Below, in pieces: positions 33,503-43,623 of a DNA stretch of 64,000 bases. The stretch is from Notolepis coatsorum (lineage: Eukaryota; Chordata; Actinopteri; Aulopiformes; Paralepididae). The DNA lies in NCBI GenBank assembly GCA_963971535.1, contig OZ020586.1, forward strand, positions 78,286,412 through 78,350,411, written 5' to 3'. How positions within the stretch are numbered: position 1 is the first letter of the stretch; every line of letters begins with the position of its first letter. The notes under the pieces were generated by a model. The model did not search any database. It was not told the DNA's origin and worked only from the letters and a program-made list of their open reading frames with translations. Made by a program: the position numbers and the translations under genes.

Positions 33503-34594
33503 CCGAAGTGAAAATATCTTGTATTTGGTACAATAAGTCCAATATTGAGTAGAATTATCTTGAATTATTTTATTCCACTGGCAGATAATTTGATTAATAG
33601 CATTTGATACTATTAATCATGATATATTAATCAGGAAATTGGAAAGATATGGGATCAGGGGGGTAGTATTGGACTGGGTGAGAAGCTATCTAAATAAAAG
33701 ACAACAATTTGTGACAATGAGAGATTATAAATCTGAATGTTTGGACATTGCTTGTGGTGTCCCCCAGGGGTCAGTGTTGGGTCCAAAACTGTTCATCTTG
33801 TACATTAACGAGATATGTAAAGTATCCAATATATTTAAATGTATTTTATTTGCGGATGACACTAATCTTTTTTTCTGGTGAGAATATCCAGCAGATTTTA
33901 GAGGTCATCACATCTGAAATGAAGAAATTAAAAAAAAATCGTTTGATAGAAACAAATTATCATTGAACTTGAGCAAAACTAAAATTATGTTATTTGGAAA
34001 CTGTAGATTAAATACTCAAGTACAAGTTAAAATAAATGATGTGATTATTGAAAGAGTTTATGACCATTTTACCATATTTAAATTACTGTGCTGAAGTCTG
34101 GGGAAACAATTATAAGTCTACACTACAACCACTTTTTATACTCCAAAAAAGGGCCATAAGGATAGTTCACATTGCAGGTTATCGTGATCACACAAACATA
34201 TTATTTTTAAAGTCAAAAACATTAAAGTTAAATGATCTTGTGGAATTTAAAACGGCACAATTAATGTATAAAGCAAAAGGTCATGTACTTCCAGGAAACA
34301 TTCAAGAACTGTTCTTTGATAGGGAGGGGGGTTATAATCTGAGGGGAGAACTCAATTTAAAAGTGCTTAATGTACGCACTACCATGAGAAGACACTGCAT
34401 CTCAATATGTGGAGTGAAACTGGAACAGTCTAAATGTGGTGCTAAAGCAATGTCCAAACATGAGACAATTCAAACTGATGTATAAGGAAATGATGTTCAC
34501 GAGGTACAGGGGTGAGGAAGGGACTTGATATTCACAGGTGTTTACATTTTTTTTTTTATTTCTTTCATGTTTTACTTATATAGTTTTTGTTTTT

Positions 34595-34634
<40 letters not shown>

Positions 34635-35033
34635 TTTTTTATGTTTTAAAATAGTATACTCATTTGAGTAGTGGAAAAGGGGTAGGATTAAATAAGTGTA
34701 TACTTCTTCCTACTCCTTTTCGAACATGTAGATTGAGTTGTGTTTTGCTTTTGTTATTGTTTGTTTGTATTCATTGCATGTTCGAAATAAAGATTTCAAA
34801 TCAAATCAGATAATTTTGCTTATTTCTTTCTTGATTTTGGTCAATTTAATCTACCGGTAAAATGTTAACCTTGTTTTCTTAAAACAAGATTAAATTGACC
34901 AAAATCAGAAAAAGCTAAATTATCTGCCAGTGGGATAAGATAATTCAAGATAATTCTACTCAATATTGGACTTATTGTATCAAATACAAGATATGTTCAC
35001 TTGATAAGATTACATTTGTTTGCAGTGTAGTTG
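33503..35033. mobile_element. Palindromic MITE split by a LINE
   Basis: Bases 33507-33596 (aaatatcttgtatttgg, caataagtccaatattgag, ctggcagataattt) are the reverse complement of about 34915-35000. Inside the right part, 34825-34915 forms its own hairpin (gattttggtcaatttaatc and gattaaattgaccaaaatc). The LINE at 33597-34803 sits in the left arm, with cagataattt on both sides as a likely target duplication. Confidence 0.8.
33597..34803 (+). mobile_element. 5'-truncated LINE, family with VPQGSVLGPKLF
   Basis: The frame at 33639-33881 has RSYLNKRQQFV, CGVPQGSVLGPKLFILYINE and FADDTNLFF (RT motifs 4 and 5). A second frame at 34048-34485 gives the post-RT region (LQPLFILQKRAIRIVHIAGY, LYKAKGHVLP, GGYNLRGELNL). 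Register is lost between them. The 3' UTR has a (TA)n tract at 34597-34627 and ends ttcgaaataaagatttcaaa. A second member is at 47564-50250. Confidence 0.85.
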
Positions 35034-35409
35034 TAATCAGGGTAAATGTCAAGATTAATTACATGCCTCAACACTTAAGAAAATGTACACTATTTGTATT
35101 GAACATAGATATACCGGTAGATGATTTAATAGATAATATAAATAGAAAACATAGACATAGATACATAGAACATACTAACTGTCTAACATACACAAATCAT
35201 AACAGCACTTTACACTTAAGAAGTCTCAGTGGCATAGGCTACATTCTGCCTTAGAGCATTTAATTTTCCTGGGCTTTTGAAAGAAAAGCTCCAGGGCTCT
35301 TTGGTCGGGAATTCACTGGTAGGGGGCCCATTGATGCTGAGACGCATACAAGCGGCCAGATGGTCTCCCTGCAGCCTGTTCCTCAGGTCAGTCTTCACCT
35401 GTAAATACG

Positions 35410-35700
35410 GAATCAATCACTGCATCAATTTCAAGATCCTCCTCATCACCTACAAAGCCCTTCACTCCCTTGCCCCCCGGTACCTAGCTGACCTCCTCCA
35501 TCCCTACATCCCACCCCGGAGGCTGCGGTCCTGACTCCGGTCTCCTCTCCATCCCCACCACCAACATGTTGGTCCCAGAGCCCTCCCTCTGGAACTCACT
35601 CCCTCCAAACATCCGTAGTGCTACATCCCTGCACAGAGGATTTCATCTGTCTAACGAACACACTAGACAAATATCAAGATGTATCCATCTGGTGGACCAA
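35410..35700 (+). mobile_element. LINE C-terminal fragment
   Basis: The frame reads NFKILLITYKALHSLAPRYL then ADLLHPYIPPRRLRS, followed by PSLWNSLPPNIRS in another frame. This is the well-known C-terminal signature of an L2/CR1-like fish LINE. No RT domain precedes it. Confidence 0.8.
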
Positions 35701-35897
35701 TTGCATGCTTTCGCAGGGGACAAGAAGCCTTCAGTCGACTCCTTCAGACATTAAGCACCCCCCACAGCCCAAATGGAATGATAAAAAAAATATTATAAAA
35801 ATATATTTTTTACTATATTTTTTAAATAGTCTAGTTCATAGCAGTGGCGGTCCTGATTCAGCAGCGGCGCAGCTGAATGCATATAAGGGAAACACTG

Positions 35898-37051
35898 GGC
35901 AGGGTAATGGATGAAAGACATAAATATAGGCAATACAATTAAATCTGAATATAAATATTTTAGAAAAAGAAACTGTGTAAACAATATAATTTATTCAGAA
36001 TATAAAAATATGAAAAAAATAAACAGTATACACAAGGTGCAGGCGAGGGTCTGTACCCAAACTGGCATGATATACGTCATACGTGCAGGTTTTGGTGGTT
36101 AACATTCCTAATGGAGTTCTGCAGCTGTTAGTTCTCAGCAGTCCAGCATCAGATGGACACAGATATTTTTTATACTCAAATACAGTATTATCAGTTATTA
36201 TCCGGGGGGGGGGGGGGGGGGGGGGTTACAATTATACAGGGGGGGGTCCCCTTTTATGATATGTGCTCCATTGACGCGGCACACTCCACCTAGGCAGCTC
36301 CAGTGATCCTCATCTATACCAGGCCCCTCCCCACTGCATTCATATTAATTGAGACCGATACAAGCCTAGTGTGGCTGGTGAGGCTGCATTTTGTTCAACC
36401 CCCCGCAATGTATACATCCAAATGAAGCTTAGAACCTGTTTCTAGCTGGATGTGTTCATTCCCCCCATTTAAAATGTCGATTTATTTGTGTCGTTTTCAA
36501 CAAGTTAGTCTTTGAGGTCCCCTAAACAACAAACAAAATTCAGACTTTCAGACTAGACATTGCAGCTCAAATATGACATACACAACCTTTTCTGACATAC
36601 AGTTTCCCCTTTTAAGCCAATGCCGCCATCTACTGGACTACAAAAAATACTTTTTGGAAGTTGATTTGGAAAGAAGACTTACCCAATGTGTATGTTTTTT
36701 TAATTACTTATTTTTGTTTAGATTCATCACTGCTAACACTGAAGAACAACAAGAACAGTACTATAATTAATATTTTCTAACAAACTAATAGTAATGTCAC
36801 ATTAACATGACTGATTTAATATATACTGAGTACATGTGTACTGAGTACAGCCAGCACATTTTATAAAAAACTATTATTATAACTACTATTTATAACATAA
36901 TACACCAAACATACATGTATTCATTCATTCATACACTCATTCATCCAAACACCAGTATCACCAATAGGTGTTGTCTTCGTCCTCCTCCCACTGTACACAT
37001 ATTGTGTGGAACCATTAGTGACCGTTGTCACACTGGACCCATGACACCAAG

Positions 37052-37054
<3 letters not shown>
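35898..37054. other. No gene seen; G-run and short repeats
   Basis: AT-rich LINE-like sequence to about 36040, a G-run at 36204-36226, then unrecognised sequence. (ATTC)-like repeats occur near 36918-36950. Confidence 0.4.

Positions 37055-37122
<68 letters not shown>
37055..37122. repeat. (TA)n microsatellite
   Basis: About 34 ta units, directly abutting the ttaatcgcg-type repeat that follows. Confidence 0.95.
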
Positions 37123-37125
<3 letters not shown>

Positions 37126-37965
37126 CTGTCGATCGATTACAATATTTAACTCGATTAATCGCATGATTGTCCATAGTTAACTCGCGATTAATCGCAAATT
37201 AATCGCCTTTTTATTTTATTCTTTTGCCTTAAACGGATATTTTTCAAGTTCCAAGTTTTAATACTCTTATCAACATGCGAGTCAACAAATGCTTGCTTTA
37301 TGCAGCCATTTAACACAAAAGGATGACCCTCATGCATTGCAAATTTGCATCAAATTCAAAACAGAGTGATGCACAAAATAACTTAAAAGAAAATAATAAT
37401 TTAAAACAATGAATAAAGTGTGCATGAAATAATAGGGGAAAGAAAACGTTAGGAACTTGTTACATTCACCCACACAAGGGCTGAGTAATCACCCCCCCCC
37501 CCCCCCCCCTCTCTCTCTCACACACACACACTCTCCCAGGTCTCTTTCTCTCTTGCCCCTTCCTCATCTCTCTCACCCCCCTCTGTCTCTCTATATCTGA
37601 CACACACACACACACACACACTTCAGAAACCTCATTTTTTTTACTTCTAATTTACATGCTATACTATGTTATTTTATTTCATACTTATCTTGTCTTGCAC
37701 AGTCTCTGGAGCGTAACAGTAAAGAAGCATTTTGTATAAAAGTATTCTGTACTTCTGTATGACAACTATTAAAGAAACTTGAAACTTGAACTTGAACATA
37801 GTATCAATGAGAGCATCAATAATACACCTGAGTGAAGTCTAGTAAAAAAAAAAATACAATTTAATTTTTTAATTTTTTTAGTTAATCGTGAGTTAAAAAA
37901 AATAGTGGCATTAATAGAATCGGGCGATAACGCGTTAATACCGCGTTAACTTTGACAGCCTTAAT
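37123..37965. repeat. Dispersed ttaatcg / gacagcctta element, copy 1
   Basis: The left end has gtgctgtcgatcgattac and repeated actcgattaatcgc motifs. The right end reads aacgcgttaataccgcgtta and then actttgacagcctta. A second copy is at 50305-51893 and a lone right end at 52805-52895. It contains a C-run (37492-37510), CT/CA microsatellites and, at 37680-37795, the 3' tail of a LINE of the 44.1 kb type. Confidence 0.75.
37680..37795 (+). mobile_element. Solo LINE 3' end
   Basis: The sequence tctctggagcgtaacagtaa, then cttctgtatgacaactatta and a (TTGAAAC)n-like tail, is the reverse complement of the 3' UTR ends at 44120-44225 and 60576-60670. Confidence 0.85.
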
Positions 37966-38039
37966 ATATATATATAATGAAAGGGGAGACGTCGAAAGGG
38001 GGGACCACGTTGAAGCAGGCCAGGGCCTGGTTCCCTGGG

Positions 38040-38205
38040 CCTGCCTGTACGTGTGCTTCGGCCGACCTTCCTCCGGTTGGAGTCCAGCTGAAACCCTGTC
38101 TCGTCACAGCTGTAAATATGATGGGGTTTCTCCCTCAGCCCTTGTTCCTCCGAGGTGGTGGTGAGGAGCTGAAAATACTCTTCAATGGGCCCCCTCTTGG
38201 CGCAG
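38040..38205 (-). pseudogene. Pogo/Tigger-like transposase fragment (DDE region)
   Basis: Read on the minus strand, 38205-38060 encodes GPIEEYFQLLTTTSEEQGLR and then KPHHIYSCDETGFQLDS with RRKVGRS. The (I)YxxDETGFxLD motif contains the first catalytic Asp of the pogo/Tigger DDE transposases. Only this short piece remains, and flanking sequence gives no further frame. Confidence 0.7.
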
Positions 38206-38220
38206 GCTGCCCTCCCAGGG

Positions 38221-38330
38221 TTGATTGATTGATTGATTATAAACTTTATTATCAGATTGCAGAATGGGTACTGTTGTGGAATATTTAAAATTAGCCATGA
38301 CAGTAAGCTGTAGGAATTTCAGATCGAGTC
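38221..38330 (-). mobile_element. Inverted 3' end of a LINE of the 38.6 kb family
   Basis: Four gatt units followed by taaactttattatcagattg and cagaatgggtac are the reverse complement of the 3' end at 42590-42650. It lies head-to-head with the full LINE that starts just to its right. Confidence 0.85.
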
Positions 38331-38499
38331 ATTTGTATATAAAAACATAGAACATTTTATTCTTTTTTAATTCTTTATTATTAATCTGCTAATACAGAGA
38401 TCGGTTTGTAATCAGAGACAACATATTGTACACACAAAGCTTCTGACCACAAATTGACACAGAGCTTTTGGTCGGACTCACATTAAATACATAATTGAA

Positions 38500-41400
38500 A
38501 TGACGTACATTAGACACCAGATATGACAAGAAAAGGTATGCCCCAGTTAGAGAATGAATAACGAGCCTTGGCTCTAGGCGGTGTGATGTCTTGAATGAAC
38601 TGGAGAGGGAAATAGCCTTGGACCCGACTGGCAGATTGGACCGTAGGACCATGATCATCCTGGTTCTGCTACTTTCGGGAGACATTCATTTAAACCCAGG
38701 CCCGGTTATGACCAGAACTCAGGCTAGAAGACTTGGTCTGGCAACGCAAGAAGCGATGGAGGTTCCCATCGCGACCAACAGCATCTACAACGCAACCTGT
38801 GGCTACATCCACAGCGCGGGCGGCGAAGCTCCCCCAATGACGCCGCAGCAGACGAGCACACGTGAGGCAGTGACGAGAGGAGGTGAACCGAGGGTCGAAA
38901 CCATGACGACCAACTCGACGCGGGATTTAAACATCTCGACGCCCGATAGCCGGCTAGCTAGCAGAGCTAACAACGAAAACAACCAGGAACGAGTCCTTTG
39001 TTGTTCCAGCACGGCGCGGGACCCGACCCCCCCCTCCCCCCTTCTTTGTTGTTCCAGCACGGCGCGGGACCCGACCCCCCCCTCCCCCCTTCCCACCCAC
39101 AACAACAAAGCCCCCCAGCCCCACACAGAGGAACAGACCACAAACGAACAATACTTCGAACCTGCCAACATCAATGAAATAACCAACGCCAATGGACTAA
39201 ACATTTTTCACATTAACATTAACAGCTTAAAAAACAAATTGGATGAAATCAAACAATTATTCATAAATGGTAAGGCAAACATACTGTGCTTCTCAGAAAC
39301 TAAGCTTGACGATTCTGTAAAAGATCCAGAGATAGAGATTGAGAACTACTCAATAATCAGGAATGATAGAAACAAACATGGAGGTGGTGTCTGTATGTAC
39401 ATACACAAGGACACCAAATTCATCAACAGAAATGACCTGAATCATAAATCAATTGAAACTGTATGGGTGGAAATCCTATTCGAAAGGGCGAAATCCCTAC
39501 TGGTTGGCACAGTCTACAGGCCGCCAGATCATAGTGGCTTTTATGATACACTGGATGGGTGTTTGGCTGGAGTTGAGGATGTAGACAAAATTCTTATTGG
39601 AGACTGGAACACGGATATGCAACGAAAAGATGCACCCGTCTTCAAGTCATTCAGTAGGTTTTGTGATCTGCACGGCCTCAGCCAGCTAATCACCCAACCC
39701 ACACGTGTATGTGAATCAACTCAGACTACCATTGACCTCATTCTGACCTCCGACAAGTCCAAGATCTCAAATAAAGGGGTTATAGCATGCGGGTTAAGTG
39801 ATCATTATATGATATTCTGTACCCGAAAAAAACTAAAACAAAAGGCTGGCTGCCACAAAACAGTCACATCTAGAGACCTAAAAACCTACTCTAGCGAGGC
39901 CTTCAACCTTGAACTGGAGAGTCTGGACTGGTCAGATGAACTCAATGGTACACTGGTTGAAGAAACATGGCATGGTTTCAAAACCAAATTCTCAACAATA
40001 CTAAACGACATGGCCCCCCTAAGAACCACCAGGGTAAAAAATCGCGCTGAGCCATGGATGCACTCTGAAATACTGGCCGCTATGAAAACCAGAGACAAAA
40101 AATGCTCTGAGTTTCGTAAAAGTCAGTCAAAGCTTACTAAAAGCACGAGCAGTGAACTCCAAGCCCACGTGACTGAACTCAAACTAGAAAGAAACAGACT
40201 AAGAAACGACGTAAACTCCATGATCAAAACTGCAAAAAAGAATTTCATCAATGACAAAACTGAGGAAAACAAAAACAAACCACGTGAACTTTGGAAATTA
40301 CTCAATAATCAACTAGGATGCAGTAAAAAACTTAAAACCAGATTCTCAAACATAAACATAAAAACGGACAACACGCTCATCACAGACAAGCTGGATGTAG
40401 CCAATTACTTAAACATTTTCTTCACAAACATAGCCACAACACTAGTAAACAAACTACCCTCCCACTCAGGGCTTTATGGGGTAGAACACATAGTAGCTTA
40501 CTACAAAAACCTAGGGGTCCGCAAGGACGACTTCAAGCTGGAAATGGTAACAACAGATGAGGTACTCAATAAAAACTGAGCGCCCTCCAACCTAACAAGG
40601 CCACTGGCCATGACAACATCCCCTCCAAATTCCTCAGAGACTCAGCAGCCGCCATCACCCCAATCATCACACACATAATAAACCTCTCCATAAAACAGGG
40701 ACACGTCCCCAAGGACTTCAAAATTGCGAGGGTGACCCCTCTGCACAAAAAGGGCAGCAAATTAGACCCAGGCAACTACCGCCCTGTTTCTATTCTCACC
40801 TCCATCTCGAAAGTCATGGAAAAAATAGTCTACGAACAGGTCGAAAAGTACCTAGCGGAAAAAAATCTAATCTACGAATTCCAATCTGGCTTCAGAACAT
40901 CCCACTCCACTGACACATGCCTTCTCTATTTGAATGACCACATCAAACAAGAGGTGGACGCAGGCAAATACTGCGGCATGGTCATGCTGGACCTACAAAA
41001 GGCCTTTGACACGGTCAATCACTCCATTCTGATTGACAAGCTAAAAGCAATTGGTTTTGATAGTCTATCAGTGAGCTGGATGCAATCCTACCTTGAGGGG
41101 AGGGAACAGATGGTGGAGGTAAACGGTACCCTATCCCCCCCCCTCACAGTGAGCTGTGGTGTTCCACAAGGAAGCATACTAGGACCGCTACTGTTCCTAA
41201 TTCATGCAAATGACATGTCGTCAGCTTGTGACTGCAACTTGTTCCTGTTTGCGGACGACTCAGCCCTGCTGGTCTCTGACAAAAACAAGTTACAGGTTGA
41301 AAAAACCCTCAGCTCGGAACTAGGCAGAATCTGCATATGGCTCGCTGATAACAAACTATCATTACACATGGGCAAAACAGAGTCCATTCTCTTCGGTTCA

Positions 41401-42626
41401 AATAACAAACTCAGCAAGACCGACGGCTTCTCAGTTACAGTGGGTGACAATATTGTCACAAGGAAAGATGAAATTACCTACCTGGGGTCCATCCTAGAGG
41501 CTAATCTCTCCTGTGACAAAATGGCATCCAATGTAATAAAAAAAGTCAACCAACGAACTCGTTTCTTGTACCGGATCTCCTCTCTGGTAAACAAGAATAC
41601 CCTGAAGACTCTGGCAGGAGCACTCATTCAGGGGTACTACGACTATGCTTGCACCTCATGGTACCAAAGCACCTCAAAGGCGCTAAAAACAAAATTACAA
41701 ACATCTCAAAACAAACTGGTCAGACTACTGCTTGACCTTACTCCTAGAACCCACCTCACCCCTGCCCACTTTGACAACCTAGGATGGCTTAGAGTAGACG
41801 ACAGAGTACAGCAACTTGCAATGGGCCTGGTCTACAAGATACACTACACGACCAAGGTACCCATGTACATGTCAAAATACTTCCCAAAGGTCAGTGAATA
41901 CCACGATCACAACACCAGAGGGAGCTCCACAAATCATGTTAAACCCAGATTCGGCTCAAATAAGGGACTAAACACGTTTCGCAATTATGCCACATCAATG
42001 TGGAACGCCCTACCCAAAGCTGTAAAGGAATGTGGATCACTACCCACTTTCAAAACCTCTCTCAAGGGACACCTACGGGAGACTGCAATTCAACACTGGC
42101 CCCTGTAAATATCCTAACCCAACCCTCTCCAATGTACAGTCATTTACCTAGTATGGTTTTGTCAATAGTCCAATGTACAATTTTGTTTGTTTGTACAGTG
42201 TCTCCTCCCCCCCCCCCCTCAATGTACAGTTTTACTTGTTTATACAGTGTGCCCCCCCCCCCCCCCCACCAACCACCTCCAATGTAAATTACCCAGTATG
42301 GTTGTCAATATCCCAATGTACCCAACCCCCCCCACCCAACCTCCTCCAATGTACAGTTTCTACGTCAAATGTATATACTCCCTTTTCTTGACTCCTTCTG
42401 TATCACAAACAGTACTGTATTTGCAAATCTGGTATGTCATAAATGTATAGATGTAGCAGTACTGACTATCTGTATGTCATGTATGTCATATATGTCCTGA
42501 TGAATTGAAAATGGGGGACCCTGATGTAAACAAGACGAAAGTCTTTCTCTGGTCTGCATCCCCTTAACAATTGTGTGTATTGAGCTGTACTGTATTGTAC
42601 CCATTCTGCAATCTGTTAATAAAGTT

Positions 42627-42663
<37 letters not shown>
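38500..42663 (+). mobile_element. Nearly full-length CR1/L2-like LINE
   Basis: One long polyprotein frame (38591-42108) with a single frameshift is followed by a 550-bp 3' UTR and a (CAAT)n tail at 42630-42663. Shorter 3' pieces of the same family are at 38221-38330, 53224-53345, 57187-57600, about 58530 and 61540. The exact 5' border is uncertain; sequence similar to its own 5' UTR is not available elsewhere in the window. Confidence 0.9.
38591..42108 (+). pseudogene. LINE polyprotein: 2A-like motif, endonuclease, reverse transcriptase (one frameshift)
   Basis: The frame opens at 38591. Residues 20-38 read TMIILVLLLSGDIHLNPGP, a hydrophobic stretch plus a 2A-like motif. A 51-base tandem duplication (VLCCSSTARDPTPPSPL twice) lies near residues 136-168. 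The AP endonuclease follows from about residue 205: IFHININSLKNKLDEI, CFSETKLDD, VGTVYRPP, IGDWNTDM, GLSDHYMIF. Register is lost in the A-run at 40570-40575. The second frame has the RT motifs PGNYRPVSILT, QSGFRTSHSTDT, MLDLQKAFDTVNH, CGVPQGSILGPLLF and LFADDSALL, then the C-terminal region. The domains are otherwise intact at about 1170 codons in total, so the copy looks young. Confidence 0.93.
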
Positions 42664-42664
<1 letters not shown>

Positions 42665-43072
42665 CCTCTCCCATCTCCTGGCCCTTTGTATTGGCTGAGT
42701 TTAAGAGACACTGAAAAAACTGTCACCCAGTGTCTGAGCTCAGTTTACTAGTTGTAGTTGATCATATTAACTAGTCAAGCTGTAAGACATAGAATATGTA
42801 TTTTAACACAGATGTATAGACATTAGGGTGTAACGGTACACAGAAGCCACGGTTCGGTACGTACCTCGGTATTGGGGTCACGGTTCGGTACGAGTTCAGG
42901 TACACAGCCAACAACATTACATTACATAATTATGTTGCAACCTTCATCTATAAAGCAAACAATTATATAAATATGTATTGGATGTCTACATAAAGCTGAA
43001 CGGAACGCCAGAGGATTCCAAAGTGATGGTCATCAGAAGCATAGAAGAATTGATCAAGTATCAGTGACACTC
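42664..43072. other. hAT end remnant and unrecognised sequence
   Basis: At 42823-42910 the sequence agggtgtaacggtacacag, ccacggttcggtacgtacc is a lone left end of the same hAT family as 43134-46927 and 58677-59011. The rest is unrecognised. Confidence 0.6.
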
Positions 43073-43623
43073 AGGCCATGTCCAGACGAAACCGATTTCG
43101 GCCGTATCAGTCAAAGTATTTTATCGTATGCACTAGGGGTGTAACGGTACGTGTATTCGTCCCGCGAATTTACGGTACGGCCGTCACGGTGCGGTACGTG
43201 CAGCCATACGAAGAATACGCCTCACAGCGCAAACACACCAGTCGCACATGCAGGCACTCGCGAGGTCCTTGCGAGAACAGCGCGCGTGGCTGGGCACACC
43301 GAGTCCGACTTCAGAGCGGGCGAAAGTGCACGGAGAAAGAACAGCTGCAGGGTCATTAAAATTTTACAGTTTTCTTTAGTTTTCTTGTTCGCCCAATAAT
43401 GTTAACTAAATGAAACCAATGGAAAGAAACACACCAAAAACACACCAACATTCTCCTCCGCCGCACTTGAGTAGGGTAAATCTGCAGTGCCGCAGCCCCA
43501 TACATTGCCGGACTCACAGGCACAGCTGATCAAATAAAAAAAATAAACATACTTTTCCTATAGAAAAGTATTCTATTTAATAATGATCATAAATATAATA
43601 TAAAAAAAATATAAAAAATTATA

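Larger units (their letters stand above)
33298..35897. mobile_element. hAT-like element containing other elements
   Basis: The ends are CAGTGTTTCCCC and GGGAAACACTG, an 11-bp inverted repeat of hAT type. I do not find a convincing 8-bp duplication. Subterminal cagcggtgc / cagcggcgc motifs also pair. It contains a palindromic MITE, which in turn contains a LINE fragment, and further LINE C-terminal sequence at 35.4-35.7 kb. Confidence 0.6.
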
